Notes: generated by a model not told the origin, from the letters alone. A DNA stretch of 64,000 nt from Actinomycetota bacterium (GCA_023488455.1 JAMDDV010000045.1:52705-116704); one strand, 5' to 3'; counted from the first letter of the stretch, positions 33,864-41,974 are shown. Translations and numbers: made by a program.

Positions 33864-34325
33864 ATGATGGATGGATCAAGTACTGTGCTTAAGGAAAAGA
33901 AAGACCTTTCCAAGATAAAAGCTTGTGAAAGAGTGCTGTTGCTTTCGCATTGCATGCGACCGAGCCAGAAATGCCCTGCGAAATTCAACAAGTCAGGGCT
34001 GCAGTGCCTGGATGACTGCCAGATAGATTGTGTGGTCGGGCGATTGAAGAGGGCAGCTCTCAAGCAGGGATATAAGGGGATCTGCATAGCTGCAGGTGGG
34101 AAGATGGCATTGAAGTTCGTCATTGAAAACAACCCAAAGGGAATAGTTGCCATTGCATGTAAGAAGGAACTTGAGGAAGGTGTCAATGAGGTCAGTGCGC
34201 TTGCGGAGGGCGATGGGAATGCTCCAACTATTATCGTAGTTCCGCTATTGCAGGATGGCTGTGTTGATACTGAAGTTGACGTTGAAGAAGCGCTTAGTGC
34301 AATAAATGCAGGTTTGGACTTATGA
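33864..34325 (+). CDS. DUF116-family protein in hopanoid operon
   Basis: 153-residue cysteine-rich protein of the DUF116 family. It contains LLLSHCMRPSQKCPAKFN, then CLDDCQIDCVVGRLK, five cysteines near residues 30-60 that could bind zinc or Fe-S, and a Rossmann-like part with IAAGGKMALKFV and VAIACKKELEEG. GGAGGT precedes ATG 33864. The family's function is unknown. Here it sits between shc and ispE, which suggests, but does not prove, a link to isoprenoid or hopanoid metabolism. Confidence 0.75.
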   Translation: MMDGSSTVLKEKKDLSKIKACERVLLLSHCMRPSQKCPAKFNKSGLQCLDDCQIDCVVGRLKRAALKQGYKGICIAAGGKMALKFVIENNPKGIVAIACKKELEEGVNEVSALAEGDGNAPTIIVVPLLQDGCVDTEVDVEEALSAINAGLDL

Positions 34326-34356
34326 GATTATTATTAATTTTAAGCGTTAGGTTGAG

Positions 34357-35238
34357 ATGATCTGCGAGCTGGCTCCAGCGAAAATTAATTTAACACTTGA
34401 GATCCTTGGCAAGAGGAATGACGGCTATCATAACCTTGCATCTGTTATGCAGACTATTGACATTTGCGATGTATTGAATTTCTGGGAAAACAACTGGATT
34501 CAGGTTGCTCCTGACTACAACGGACTTCCTAAATTTGACAGTTTTTTGAACACTAATAGCAACTATATATTTGATAACCTTGTGTTCAGAGCTGCAGAAC
34601 TGCTTAAGCGGGAAACATCCTATCCTGGTGGTGCAGTTATTCAGTTGAAGAAGGCGATTCCTTCTGCGGCTGGTCTTGGAGGTGGTTCAAGTGATGCCGC
34701 TGCTACGCTAAGAGGGTTGAATCGGCTGTGGGGCCTTGGTTTAAGCAATGAGCAACTGGCTGATGTAGGCGCTAAACTTGGCTCCGATGTCCCCTTTTTT
34801 GTATACGGCGGAACGTGTATTGTTGAGGGGAGGGGAGAGAAGGTAAGGCCGATTAGCCCACTTTCCTTGAAGTGGGTGGTGCTTCTCATCCCTCCGATAA
34901 ATATTGAGCACAAAACCGCAACTCTTTATTCACACGTAACAAGAGAAAATTATTCATCCGGAGATAAAAGTTATTCGTTCATAGATTATCTTAATGGGAA
35001 TCATCAGCTTTTTCTATCTCTTTTATGTAATGTATTTGAAGAAGTGTACCCCAAGCTCTTTGATGATTATGATAGTTACATCGATGGATTCCGCAGGGCT
35101 GGTGCTGCCCCTGTTCACCTGGCTGGTAGCGGGCCTGCGCTTTACTACATAACAGATAACGTGAATAATGCGCGAAAAATTGCTGATAAGCTGGCGAATA
35201 GCAGAAGTAGAATATATCTTTGCAGAACAATACCCTGA
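34357..35238 (+). CDS. ispE: 4-diphosphocytidyl-2-C-methyl-D-erythritol kinase
   Basis: 293-residue GHMP kinase of the MEP isoprenoid pathway. It phosphorylates CDP-methylerythritol. N-terminal APAKINLTLEILGKRNDGYH is the substrate-binding signature. The ATP loop is PSAAGLGGGSSDAAATLRGL near residue 103. The late GSGPALYY near 262 is the third GHMP motif. It lies 31 bases after the DUF116 gene, and its presence beside fni and polyprenyl synthase shows that IPP comes from the MEP route. Confidence 0.95.
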   Translation: MICELAPAKINLTLEILGKRNDGYHNLASVMQTIDICDVLNFWENNWIQVAPDYNGLPKFDSFLNTNSNYIFDNLVFRAAELLKRETSYPGGAVIQLKKAIPSAAGLGGGSSDAAATLRGLNRLWGLGLSNEQLADVGAKLGSDVPFFVYGGTCIVEGRGEKVRPISPLSLKWVVLLIPPINIEHKTATLYSHVTRENYSSGDKSYSFIDYLNGNHQLFLSLLCNVFEEVYPKLFDDYDSYIDGFRRAGAAPVHLAGSGPALYYITDNVNNARKIADKLANSRSRIYLCRTIP

Positions 35239-35272
35239 AGAGATTGCCAAGGTGTCTGAAATAACATGACAT

Positions 35273-35545
35273 TTAAGGGTCTTCTTTCGTTCTCTTAGTC
35301 AACTCTGCTATGCAGGCATTTGAGAATTTGGCTATGAGTATGCACTTTTTATCAGCGGATACTTTTTCATATGCAGACCTCGTTGCCTCGAAAACGGCAC
35401 TTGATTCACCGCTGATGCGCGTGCTCATCTCTCCAACTTCCACTTCGATATCGTATTTTTTTAACTGTTCGATGTAATTATCCACTACCGAAACTACGTC
35501 TTGGTGAAATAATGGATAAAGACTCAATTCTGCTTGAATTTTCAT
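35273..35545 (-). CDS. YkoF/thiamine-binding-type small protein, 90 aa
   Basis: Ferredoxin-like-fold protein of the YkoF/MTH1187 (thiamine- or hydroxymethylpyrimidine-binding) family: IQAELSLYPLFHQDVVSVVDN, then EVGEMSTRISGE and a second beta-alpha unit. A strong AAGGAGGTG precedes its ATG. Its start codon shares one base with the end of the AbiEi-like gene upstream, so they may be co-transcribed. No thiamine genes or TPP riboswitch are seen nearby. Confidence 0.75.
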   Translation of the reverse strand: MKIQAELSLYPLFHQDVVSVVDNYIEQLKKYDIEVEVGEMSTRISGESSAVFEATRSAYEKVSADKKCILIAKFSNACIAELTKRTKEDP

Positions 35546-36198
35546 TAAAACACCTCCTTGGCAGAAGTTTCTCCAAAGTTAGCTGAAGTTCTGATTTCCT
35601 TTAGTTTTTTCTTAACATAGGATTTTATTCGTAGATCGGGGATTTTCTCTGCCCATTTCTCAGCTTTGTTGAAGCTAAAGGACTTTGGGAAATACAGTTC
35701 TGGAAAATATCTAAATTGTTTTTTCTTTCTGGCTGATAAATAAAGGCTATCGATCAAAGCTTTTTCTGGCTCTGCTATTAGAAAATTTCCGCTATCTCTG
35801 TACCAGTCGAATCCATCAAACAACAAAGGTGAGATCTGATGGATGATAAACGTTCCTATCTTTGTATAAATTTTTTTTGTATGAACTGTTGAAGCTAAAG
35901 TGATTATTTGAGGAATCTGTTCAATAATGCCATATAGATGTAACGCACTTATGAAGGAGACATAGACACGGTGTCTTGGCAGCAAGAAGGGGATAACAGC
36001 ATATGGACTCAGGCGCTCATCGCCAGTTTCTGCCCAGATGCCTCTGGCTATTTTGAATACTAACCTTTTTCTTTCAAGCAGGTTTAATGTCTGGTTTGTG
36101 CTCGAAAGTGAGCCACCTGAAAGCATTGCTAATTCTCGTGTTGTAAATACGGGTCTCTTTAATTGTTTAGCATATGTTAAAAGAGATACTTTAGGCAT
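35545..36198 (-). CDS. AbiEi-like type IV antitoxin / transcriptional regulator
   Basis: 217-residue protein with an N-terminal winged helix (FTTRELAMLSGGSLSSTNQTL, read as two parts) typical of AbiEi antitoxins. The middle part SFISALHLYGIIEQIPQ and the AEPEKALIDSLYLS motif near residue 140 are the shared AbiEi_4-like core. It overlaps the nucleotidyltransferase gene by eight bases. AbiEi usually precedes the toxin; here it follows it in transcription order. It probably represses the operon and neutralises the toxin. Confidence 0.78.
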   Translation of the reverse strand: MPKVSLLTYAKQLKRPVFTTRELAMLSGGSLSSTNQTLNLLERKRLVFKIARGIWAETGDERLSPYAVIPFLLPRHRVYVSFISALHLYGIIEQIPQIITLASTVHTKKIYTKIGTFIIHQISPLLFDGFDWYRDSGNFLIAEPEKALIDSLYLSARKKKQFRYFPELYFPKSFSFNKAEKWAEKIPDLRIKSYVKKKLKEIRTSANFGETSAKEVF

Positions 36199-36970
36199 AT
36201 TTCTCCTGCAGTTCTTCGATGAGGTTAGCTGCTTTTAGCGTGATTTCGTTCCAGGATGAATCTTTGTTGTAGATGTTTTGTTCCTCTGGTGCTAAGTACG
36301 AAACTACGCTATCTCTAAATTGTTCAAATGTGACTGCAAATACATTTTTATATGCTTTCTCTATTTTATCTTTCTCCAGAATTTCAGATTCAAAATCTTC
36401 TAAGTCAGTGTATTGCGAGCTTAGAATATATAAATCAAAGATGTCTCTTGCCTGAATTGTTGCTCGAGAAGCGATGGCATCAATCTTCTGCATTACTGTG
36501 GATTGAATATTATAATGTGACACGATAAGCGGTATTAATTTGTAAGTGCGTAATATAGAATTTGAAATTGATTGAAGGACTGTGCCCTTTTTAATTCCTC
36601 TACGCGAGAATTCAATCTTGGTAAAGAGATCCTCTCCCGCAAACGTTATTAAATGAATTTTAAATCTCTGGGTTGTCTCTGTCTGTTTTGCCTTGGTAAT
36701 ATCTGGTGGAATGACCCTTTCAATGCCATAGGGCTTAAAACTGTCTTCAAAGGACTGCGTGAAAAGTATTTTCATAACTGTATCTTGAAGAATTTCCAAT
36801 CGCAGCTCGGTAATATCAATATCAATATCCTCTGAATATCGGAAACTATTAAAGAAAAACCGCATGTTCACCCCGCCCTTAAGAGCATAGTGTTTTGCTT
36901 CAACTTTACGAACAAGCCACCTCAAAAATTCTATGTGAAAGACTTCTCTTTGTTGTAATGGGCTGTACAT
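36191..36970 (-). CDS. AbiEii-like nucleotidyltransferase toxin
   Basis: 259-residue member of the AbiEii/MenT-like nucleotidyltransferase family. The active-site pattern ALKGGVNMRFFFNSFRYSED followed by IDIDI (about residues 28-52) has the G-G and S-x-D-x-D elements; a later lysine in LFTKIEFSRRG (about 118) matches the second catalytic region. Relatives block growth by adding nucleotides to tRNA or other targets. It is the first gene of the minus-strand pair and has no strong Shine-Dalgarno. It is likely part of a toxin-antitoxin or phage-defence module. Confidence 0.8.
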   Translation of the reverse strand: MYSPLQQREVFHIEFLRWLVRKVEAKHYALKGGVNMRFFFNSFRYSEDIDIDITELRLEILQDTVMKILFTQSFEDSFKPYGIERVIPPDITKAKQTETTQRFKIHLITFAGEDLFTKIEFSRRGIKKGTVLQSISNSILRTYKLIPLIVSHYNIQSTVMQKIDAIASRATIQARDIFDLYILSSQYTDLEDFESEILEKDKIEKAYKNVFAVTFEQFRDSVVSYLAPEEQNIYNKDSSWNEITLKAANLIEELQEKYA

Positions 36971-37112
36971 ATATGTATTATAGTTTAGTAATTATTAAAT
37001 AACAATACATAATTAATAAAATAAGGTTTACCGCGCTGTTCATTGTTAGAGGTTTCAAAGCGTTAAAATTATCGTAGAATTACTTCTTAATTTCATTAAA
37101 AGAGGAGCCAGT

Positions 37113-37457
37113 ATGCATTTTAATGAGCATGAGATTGAAAAAGTGGATTTCAGCGATAGAGTAGTCAGGTTTGCATTTGGTAGTCAGGGGAAATTACCCA
37201 CTAAGAACTTTAATCTGGGGGTAGTTGAATTTAAAAAAGATATAATTTCATTGGAACATACCCATAATAAGGTTGATGAAGTCCTTTATGTACTTGACGG
37301 TGAAGCCACTGTTGTGCTTGAGGGTGAAGAGATAGCAGCTAAGAGGGGTGACTTCATCTACATACCGGGGAATGCGAAGCACAGGATAATTACTGATAAA
37401 GCCTCTGGGATTAAAATTTTGTTCATATTTTCGGGCGAGATAGAAATTAAATTCTAA
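37113..37457 (+). CDS. Cupin-domain protein, 114 aa
   Basis: Single-domain cupin. The metal site motif 1 EHTHNKVDEVLYVLDGEATV (residues about 46-65) supplies two His and a Glu; motif 2 GDFIYIPGNAKHRII gives the last His near residue 90. It could bind a metal and act as an isomerase, dioxygenase or sensor; no substrate can be assigned. AGAGGAG precedes ATG 37113. It is a single gene between minus-strand modules. Confidence 0.85.
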   Translation: MHFNEHEIEKVDFSDRVVRFAFGSQGKLPTKNFNLGVVEFKKDIISLEHTHNKVDEVLYVLDGEATVVLEGEEIAAKRGDFIYIPGNAKHRIITDKASGIKILFIFSGEIEIKF

Positions 37458-37508
37458 GGGCTGTTATGAGCAAGAGCTAGTTCATTGTACACCCGGAAAG
37501 ATATCTGT

Positions 37509-38066
37509 TTAGAAATCTTCTAATCTCTTGATTTTAAAGTCGTCCTTCTCTATTCCTAGTTCGAACACGGTGGCGCACTTTCCGCATTGGGTTATGGTAC
37601 CGAGCTTTGGATTCAATCCGAAATCCAGTTCCCATCCACACACCTTACAATAGAAAAGAACGGGGAATTTCCCTTCCTCAATTTCAGCTATCAGCCCGCT
37701 CAGGATGTTCACATGTCCTGCTTCTGACCTTGCAAGGTCGTCAAAAGCTTTTTTAACTTCAGGATCAGTTGACTCACTGGTGAACAGCTCGTAAAAAGAC
37801 GTGGCTTTCTTTTCGAACTCGAGATCCGTTCTGAGATGGAACAATATTGATGACCATCCATCAACCTTATTTTTTGGCTGATTTTCCTTTAACCTAGAAA
37901 ATGACCATTCTATATGATCACCCTCCGTTCGCTGCAGACCTTCAAGGAATGTATTTATTCTTGGATTGAATGTTGTCTTTTGCTGATATTCGTAGCGTCT
38001 GTTTGCTCCATATTCGAGCCCCAGAGTTGCTTCGATATTTTCCAGTTCTTTTTTTGTTAATGACAT
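37509..38066 (-). CDS. Rubrerythrin-like diiron protein with C-terminal zinc ribbon
   Basis: 185-residue ferritin-like protein. Iron ligands are expected in LEYGANRRYEY near residue 16, RTEGDHIEWS near 51 (ExxH), LEFEKKATSFYELF near 82, and ARSEAGHVNIL near 113 (ExxH). The last 50 residues have a four-cysteine ribbon CKVCGWELDF...CGKCATVFELG instead of a classic rubredoxin. Relatives reduce peroxide in anaerobes. It is monocistronic on the minus strand. Confidence 0.82.
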   Translation of the reverse strand: MSLTKKELENIEATLGLEYGANRRYEYQQKTTFNPRINTFLEGLQRTEGDHIEWSFSRLKENQPKNKVDGWSSILFHLRTDLEFEKKATSFYELFTSESTDPEVKKAFDDLARSEAGHVNILSGLIAEIEEGKFPVLFYCKVCGWELDFGLNPKLGTITQCGKCATVFELGIEKDDFKIKRLEDF

Positions 38067-38171
38067 GTCTACTCCTTACTTCATTGCCACGTGAATATGA
38101 TAATGAATGTGTGCATCAATATCAATAATAATTATTAATAAGGATAAAAGAAATCTGTTAAAGTTTTTAGA

Positions 38172-38247
38172 AAAGATGTCGATATTAAAAGCGGATAACT
38201 CCCCAACATGCGCTTTGGCTGGTTCCCCCAAGGGCCAGCCTAAATTT
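38172..38247. repeat. 76-bp direct repeat, copy 1
   Basis: Identical over 76 bases to 38992-39067, with weaker similarity for about 14 bases further left. It contains an inverted repeat, GGCTGG (38217-38222) and CCAGCC (38235-38240), that could form a hairpin. It ends within the stop codon of the PIN toxin gene (38246-38632). It is not coding. Confidence 0.95.
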
Positions 38248-38632
38248 ATTTATATGTCCACAATTCTAATTCAGAAAAAGGGTAATGCTTTTTGTCGTAA
38301 GTGACCAGGATGAGGTTGTTTGCGATGCAGGTTGTCGCAATAAGAGTGTCTATAAAGGAAAGGGTTACACCTTTGCTTTTATACTCTCTGATTAATTTGC
38401 CAGCTTCGTTGGCAATAGTTTTATTTAGATCAAAAATTCTTAGTGAGTCAAGAAAGGAGTCTGTTTTTACTTCCTCTCCTTTTTTAACTCCAAGTTGAAC
38501 TTCTGCAATACATAGAGGTGAAGTGGCTGGAAAGTCATCGATTCTTTTTATTTCTTCCAGTAATTTTATAGTTTCTTCTCTTCCTACTAAAAAATTTATA
38601 ATGACGTTAGAATCAAGAAGAAATTTACTCAT
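38246..38632 (-). CDS. vapC: VapC-like PIN-domain toxin, 128 aa
   Basis: PIN-domain ribonuclease toxin. Acidic residues: D7 in FLLDSNVIINFLVGRE, Glu in LCIAEVQLG near residue 44, and the late pair in SFIDTLIATTCIANN near 98 and VTYDKKHY near 114. Length is typical. It overlaps the antitoxin gene by eight bases and sits between the two 76-bp repeats. RNA target unknown. Confidence 0.88.
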   Translation of the reverse strand: MSKFLLDSNVIINFLVGREETIKLLEEIKRIDDFPATSPLCIAEVQLGVKKGEEVKTDSFLDSLRIFDLNKTIANEAGKLIREYKSKGVTLSFIDTLIATTCIANNLILVTYDKKHYPFSELELWTYK

Positions 38633-38897
38633 TATAAATTCTTTTTAACCTTTCTTCTGACTCTTTCCTTATGTTATCCACAAAATCAATGACGTCCTGA
38701 GTTGTAGCAAGATCAGGATGATTTTCAGGTTTCCAGGCACCAGCACATTCTCTTAAAGCTTTTTGAAATTTCTCTCTGTTTATTTTTTCTCTGGTAGCTT
38801 CAGCAACAAATTTGCTTCTTCTCCTTTTACTAACCAACTTATCTATTTCTTCAATAATTTCTGGAGGAAAAGTTAAATGAACCTTTGTTGTGGCCAT
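38625..38897 (-). CDS. vapB: Ribbon-helix-helix antitoxin paired with VapC, 90 aa
   Basis: The N-terminal strand TTKVHLTFPPEIIEEIDKLV is followed by RRRSKFVAEATREKI, a ribbon-helix-helix DNA-binding domain (residues 3-45). The tail, rich in acidic and aromatic residues (FVDNIRKESEERLKRIY), would wrap the toxin. I take ATG 38897 with GAAGTGAT upstream; GTG 38909 would add four residues. Likely operon autorepressor. Confidence 0.85.
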   Translation of the reverse strand: MATTKVHLTFPPEIIEEIDKLVSKRRRSKFVAEATREKINREKFQKALRECAGAWKPENHPDLATTQDVIDFVDNIRKESEERLKRIYNE

Positions 38898-38991
38898 TTT
38901 ATTGATCACTTCTTTGATTAATAATTTAGTTCCATTAGTAGTGTAACATTAAGATTCACTTTGTAAAGATGAATCTATTAAAGGTTTTTAG

Positions 38992-39067
38992 AAAGATGTC
39001 GATATTAAAAGCGGATAACTCCCCAACATGCGCTTTGGCTGGTTCCCCCAAGGGCCAGCCTAAATTT
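38992..39067. repeat. 76-bp direct repeat, copy 2
   Basis: Exact second copy of 38172-38247, same orientation, 820 bases away. It lies three bases downstream (minus strand) of the stop codon of the decayed PIN gene. The two copies bracket the intact vapB-vapC module and its promoter. Confidence 0.95.
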
Positions 39068-39069
39068 TT

Positions 39070-39325
39070 TTAAGATGACATTTTGATGAAATCCAGAGGA
39101 TCTATCCTATTAACTTCTTCTACTTTATCAAAGACCGCATCCGTGGAAATAATGTTCCTGATATTTTGGTTCATCATATTAGCTACTATAAGTGTATCCC
39201 TGCTGATCAATGCTGTTATTAACGTAATGAAGAATTTTAGAACAGGGCTTCTTGTGTTTATGTTCTTTTCCTGCTGCGTACATCAAAATGTTTGTGTCGA
39301 TGAAAAAATTATTTTGGGCTTCCAT
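39070..39325 (-). pseudogene. PIN-domain toxin remnant (internal deletion)
   Basis: From ATG 39325 the minus strand reads FFIDTNILMYAAGKEHKHKK, a normal PIN N-terminus with the first aspartate. It reaches a stop about 48 codons in. The segment up to 39070, in another frame, contains NIISTDAVFDKVEEVNRIDP, a typical PIN C-terminal strand with the third aspartate. The middle, including the second acidic cluster, is missing. It follows the RHH antitoxin at 39367-39615, so it was its partner toxin. Confidence 0.75.
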
Positions 39326-39366
39326 GGATTGATCCTTTAATGACGATATTCGTTTAACAGCAACTT

Positions 39367-39615
39367 TTACTGCTTTAAATATTTACCCTGTTCTATCTCC
39401 TCCTTCATTTTTTCCCAATCATCGACAGGGAGTTCGAGCTTAACAATTTTATCTATTATATTTTTTTTATCTTCTCTTATTTTAATATAGGTATTATCCA
39501 CTGCTTCTCTAATTAGAAGACTCATTGATTTATTTTTTTTGGTGGATAACTCTTTCAGCTTATTGTATTCTTCTTCTGATAGTAGAATTTGAGTTCTCTT
39601 ATTAAATTTTTCCAT
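39367..39615 (-). CDS. Ribbon-helix-helix antitoxin (orphaned), 82 aa
   Basis: RHH-type protein: KRTQILLSEEEYNKLKELST, then KNKSMSLLIREAVDNTYIK (residues 6-47), followed by an acidic tail LPVDDWEKMKEEIEQGKYL. GGGGAT precedes the ATG. The toxin downstream is a pseudogene, so this antitoxin is orphaned and may only regulate DNA or decay in time. A short inverted repeat upstream could be its operator. Confidence 0.8.
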   Translation of the reverse strand: MEKFNKRTQILLSEEEYNKLKELSTKKNKSMSLLIREAVDNTYIKIREDKKNIIDKIVKLELPVDDWEKMKEEIEQGKYLKQ

Positions 39616-39640
39616 TTAACATCCCCTAAATATATGCATA

Positions 39641-39659
39641 TGTGTAACATACATACACA
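39641..39659. promoter_or_regulatory. Inverted repeat upstream of the orphan RHH antitoxin
   Basis: TGTGTA (39641-39646), seven bases, TACACA (39654-39659), 26 bases before the antitoxin start on the minus strand. A possible operator for autoregulation by the RHH protein. Short arms make chance occurrence possible. Confidence 0.3.
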
Positions 39660-39717
39660 ACTTATATTATAGTGGATATATATCCCATTTCAATCTTAAA
39701 AAATTGGCATAAATGTG

Positions 39718-39761
39718 TTGACAAGAGCAGTTTTTGTTTATAAAATTGTAAACGTTTACAA
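39718..39761 (+). promoter_or_regulatory. lacI-type regulator promoter with overlapping operator
   Basis: TTGACA (39718-39723), 17-base spacer, TAAAAT (39741-39746). The perfect 16-base palindrome TTGTAAACGTTTACAA (39746-39761) begins at the last base of the -10 and covers the expected start site. The central CG and symmetric arms are the LacI-family operator pattern. Binding would repress the regulator and, by read-through, the sugar locus. Confidence 0.88.
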
Positions 39762-39776
39762 ATCAATGAATAAATC

Positions 39777-40796
39777 ATGAAAAAAAAGATCACCATTAAC
39801 GATGTAGCAACTGAGGCTGGAGTATCAATAGCCACCGTTTCAAGGGTTCTTAACAAGGATAAAAATGTCAAAAATGAGACGATGGTTAAAGTGACGGAGG
39901 TCATAGATAGGCTTGGCTATCATGCAAATGCCATGGCGAGGAGCCTGCGTAAGAAAAAAAGCTACACTATAGGGATAATTGTTGGAAACGTTCTCAGCCC
40001 TTTTTATTCCATGATAGCGAAAGCTGTGGAGGATACAGCGCTAAAGTATAGCTACAACGTAATCCTGTGCAACGGTGGTGACGATCCTGACAAAGAGCTT
40101 GCGTATCTAAAAGTACTTCAGGAAAAGCAAGTAGAGGGCATAATCCTTACCCCATCAGGCAAAAATGAAAGCATGATAAAAAAGGTTCTAGAGAGAAACG
40201 TGTATATGGTGCTTCTTGATAGACGAATTAAGAATATTCAGTGTGACTCCGTGATGATAGATAACGTAAAAAGTGCATATCAGGCTGTTTCATTTCTAAT
40301 TGAACAGGGTTTTAACAGAATAGGAATAATCTGTGGACCCCAATATATACAAACAGGTAAAGAACGACTTGAGGGGTATTTCAAGGCTCTTTCAGATGCA
40401 GGAATATATATTAATAATGACCTAATAAAGATAGGAACCTTTAAGAAGGAAAGCGGAAAGGAGCTTGTTGGAGAGTTACTTGATCTTAAGGATAAACCAG
40501 ATGCTATTTTTGTGTGTAATATAGATATGACAACTGGTGCTCTTCTTGAGTTGAAGGAAAGAAAAGTCAGAATACCTGATGATATCTCTCTTATGGGATT
40601 TGATGATCCAGACTGGGCAGGATTTGTGGAACCGCCTTTAACTACTGTTTCACAACCGGTTTACATATTAGGAACATCCGCAGCTGAACTTTTAATGCAA
40701 AGAATTAAAGGCGAAAACGTTAGTGATTCTCCAGTGAATATAACCCTTGATACTTCACTGGTAATAAGAGAATCGGTAAAACTTAAAAATTTTTGA
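39777..40796 (+). CDS. LacI-family transcriptional regulator
   Basis: 339-residue repressor. The helix-turn-helix and hinge are standard: TINDVATEAGVSIATVSRVL (residues 5-24) and RLGYHANAMARSLRKKKSY near 50. The periplasmic-binding-protein-like sensor domain follows (TIGIIVGNVLSPFYSMIAKA; late SLMGFDDPDWAGFVEPPLTT). It probably senses an imported sugar or breakdown product. No clear Shine-Dalgarno precedes ATG 39777. It is the first gene of the carbohydrate locus and lies downstream of its own operator. Confidence 0.95.
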   Translation: MKKKITINDVATEAGVSIATVSRVLNKDKNVKNETMVKVTEVIDRLGYHANAMARSLRKKKSYTIGIIVGNVLSPFYSMIAKAVEDTALKYSYNVILCNGGDDPDKELAYLKVLQEKQVEGIILTPSGKNESMIKKVLERNVYMVLLDRRIKNIQCDSVMIDNVKSAYQAVSFLIEQGFNRIGIICGPQYIQTGKERLEGYFKALSDAGIYINNDLIKIGTFKKESGKELVGELLDLKDKPDAIFVCNIDMTTGALLELKERKVRIPDDISLMGFDDPDWAGFVEPPLTTVSQPVYILGTSAAELLMQRIKGENVSDSPVNITLDTSLVIRESVKLKNF

Positions 40797-40824
40797 TAGT
40801 TTCGGGTAAAAGCGATGGAGATGA

Positions 40825-41913
40825 GTGTTGAGATTTGTTGATAACGATAAACCAGATATAAATAGACTTCTCAAGGTGATGAAGTTTGAGGAAGCTGATA
40901 GGGTGCCCCATCTTGAGTTTTGGGTTACCTCAAAATCGGTCTATGAATATGTTCTTGATCGAGAGATAGAATATAAAATCGTTGATGCCAGCTTGGGAGA
41001 GCAATCAATTACGCCAGAGGATCACATAGAATTTGCATACGATCTTGGAATGGATGCGGTAGCATGCAATTTTTCATGGCGTCCTGGAAATGTTTTCGAA
41101 AAAGCATCTAATGGAACAGAGCATTACATCGGTGGAAGGATCGCAACTCGAGATGATATTCAAATTATGGAACAACCTCCAGATCTTGAAAAGCAATTGA
41201 GGTATTTAGAACGATACTTAAATGCAGCAAGAGGAACGGGAGTGGGTGTATTTGCTAACTTCACCTCTTTCTTTGATAGTGCAATGCTTGCAGTTGGAGT
41301 CGAGAGGTCATTGTATCTGTTTAAGGATGACAGGATGTTTATGGAAGAGGTAATAGACATCTTGCTTGAGAACCAGATTAAAGTTGTTGAAGATGTTTGC
41401 TCAGAGTTTGGAGATAAGATTGCGTTCGTTTTGGTAAACGATGATATTGCCTGCAACAGCGGACTTATGATTGATCCTGAAACGTTTAGGAAGATTTTTG
41501 TTAATCGTATGAGAAGGCTTATTGCACCTGCTAAAAAGATGGGAAAGCTCTGCGTTATGCATACTGATGGGGAAATGGAATCTGTGCTTCCAATCCTGTA
41601 TGAGGTTGGCTTCAACGGGGCACATCCCATAGAGCCCGAATCAAATGATATCTTTGAGTTGAAGAAGAAGTGGTACGGCAGGATGGCCCTCTTTGGAAAC
41701 ATTCCGACTGTGCTTCTTGCATATGGGACAAAAGAGGAGATAGAAAATACGGTTAGGGAGTACTATGGGAGGTTAGGCCCAGGTGGTGGGTGGGTTTTAG
41801 GATCATCCACAAGCATAATGGAAGGAATCCCACCTGAGAATTTTGTTGCTATGACAAAAGCTGTCCATAAATATGGCGTTTTCGACAAATTGAGAATAAG
41901 AGATGTTGTTTAG
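40825..41913 (+). CDS. URO-D/MtaA-family methyltransferase-like protein, 362 aa
   Basis: URO-D superfamily TIM barrel: VNDDIACNSGLMIDPETFRK near residue 212, KLCVMHTDGEMESVLP near 246, then NGAHPIEPESNDI and GGGWVLGSSTSIMEGIPPEN near the C-terminus. At the zinc site of MtaA-type enzymes it reads H-T-D instead of H-x-C, and the C-terminal position has serines rather than cysteine. GGAG precedes the GTG (40825) by only four bases; TTG 40828 fits better. It lies 28 bases after the LacI gene and before the fucose-isomerase-like gene, so its substrate is probably linked to sugar metabolism. Confidence 0.82.
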   Translation: MLRFVDNDKPDINRLLKVMKFEEADRVPHLEFWVTSKSVYEYVLDREIEYKIVDASLGEQSITPEDHIEFAYDLGMDAVACNFSWRPGNVFEKASNGTEHYIGGRIATRDDIQIMEQPPDLEKQLRYLERYLNAARGTGVGVFANFTSFFDSAMLAVGVERSLYLFKDDRMFMEEVIDILLENQIKVVEDVCSEFGDKIAFVLVNDDIACNSGLMIDPETFRKIFVNRMRRLIAPAKKMGKLCVMHTDGEMESVLPILYEVGFNGAHPIEPESNDIFELKKKWYGRMALFGNIPTVLLAYGTKEEIENTVREYYGRLGPGGGWVLGSSTSIMEGIPPENFVAMTKAVHKYGVFDKLRIRDVV

Positions 41914-41974
41914 TAAAAGGGGTGTTAGTTCAAGGAGAGCAAATAATGAACATTTTTAAAAAGGAAGGCTTGCA

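Noticed and set aside
38172..39067. The 76-bp repeats as ends of an insertion sequence
   Set aside because: They are direct, not inverted, and no transposase or integrase lies between or beside them.
39083..39340. Plus-strand 85-codon frame with a hydrophobic product
   Set aside because: It is antisense to a clearly recognisable PIN-toxin remnant and lacks a ribosome-binding site.
39766..39780. Four-codon frame ATG AAT AAA TCA TGA overlapping the lacI-type start
   Set aside because: It could be a translational coupler, but it is far too short to distinguish from chance and has no Shine-Dalgarno.
41160..41702. Long open frame on the minus strand opposite the URO-D gene
   Set aside because: The plus-strand product has family motifs throughout; the antisense frame has no motif or start signal. 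The same applies to long antisense frames at 17985-18491, 19254-19574 and 20343-20699.
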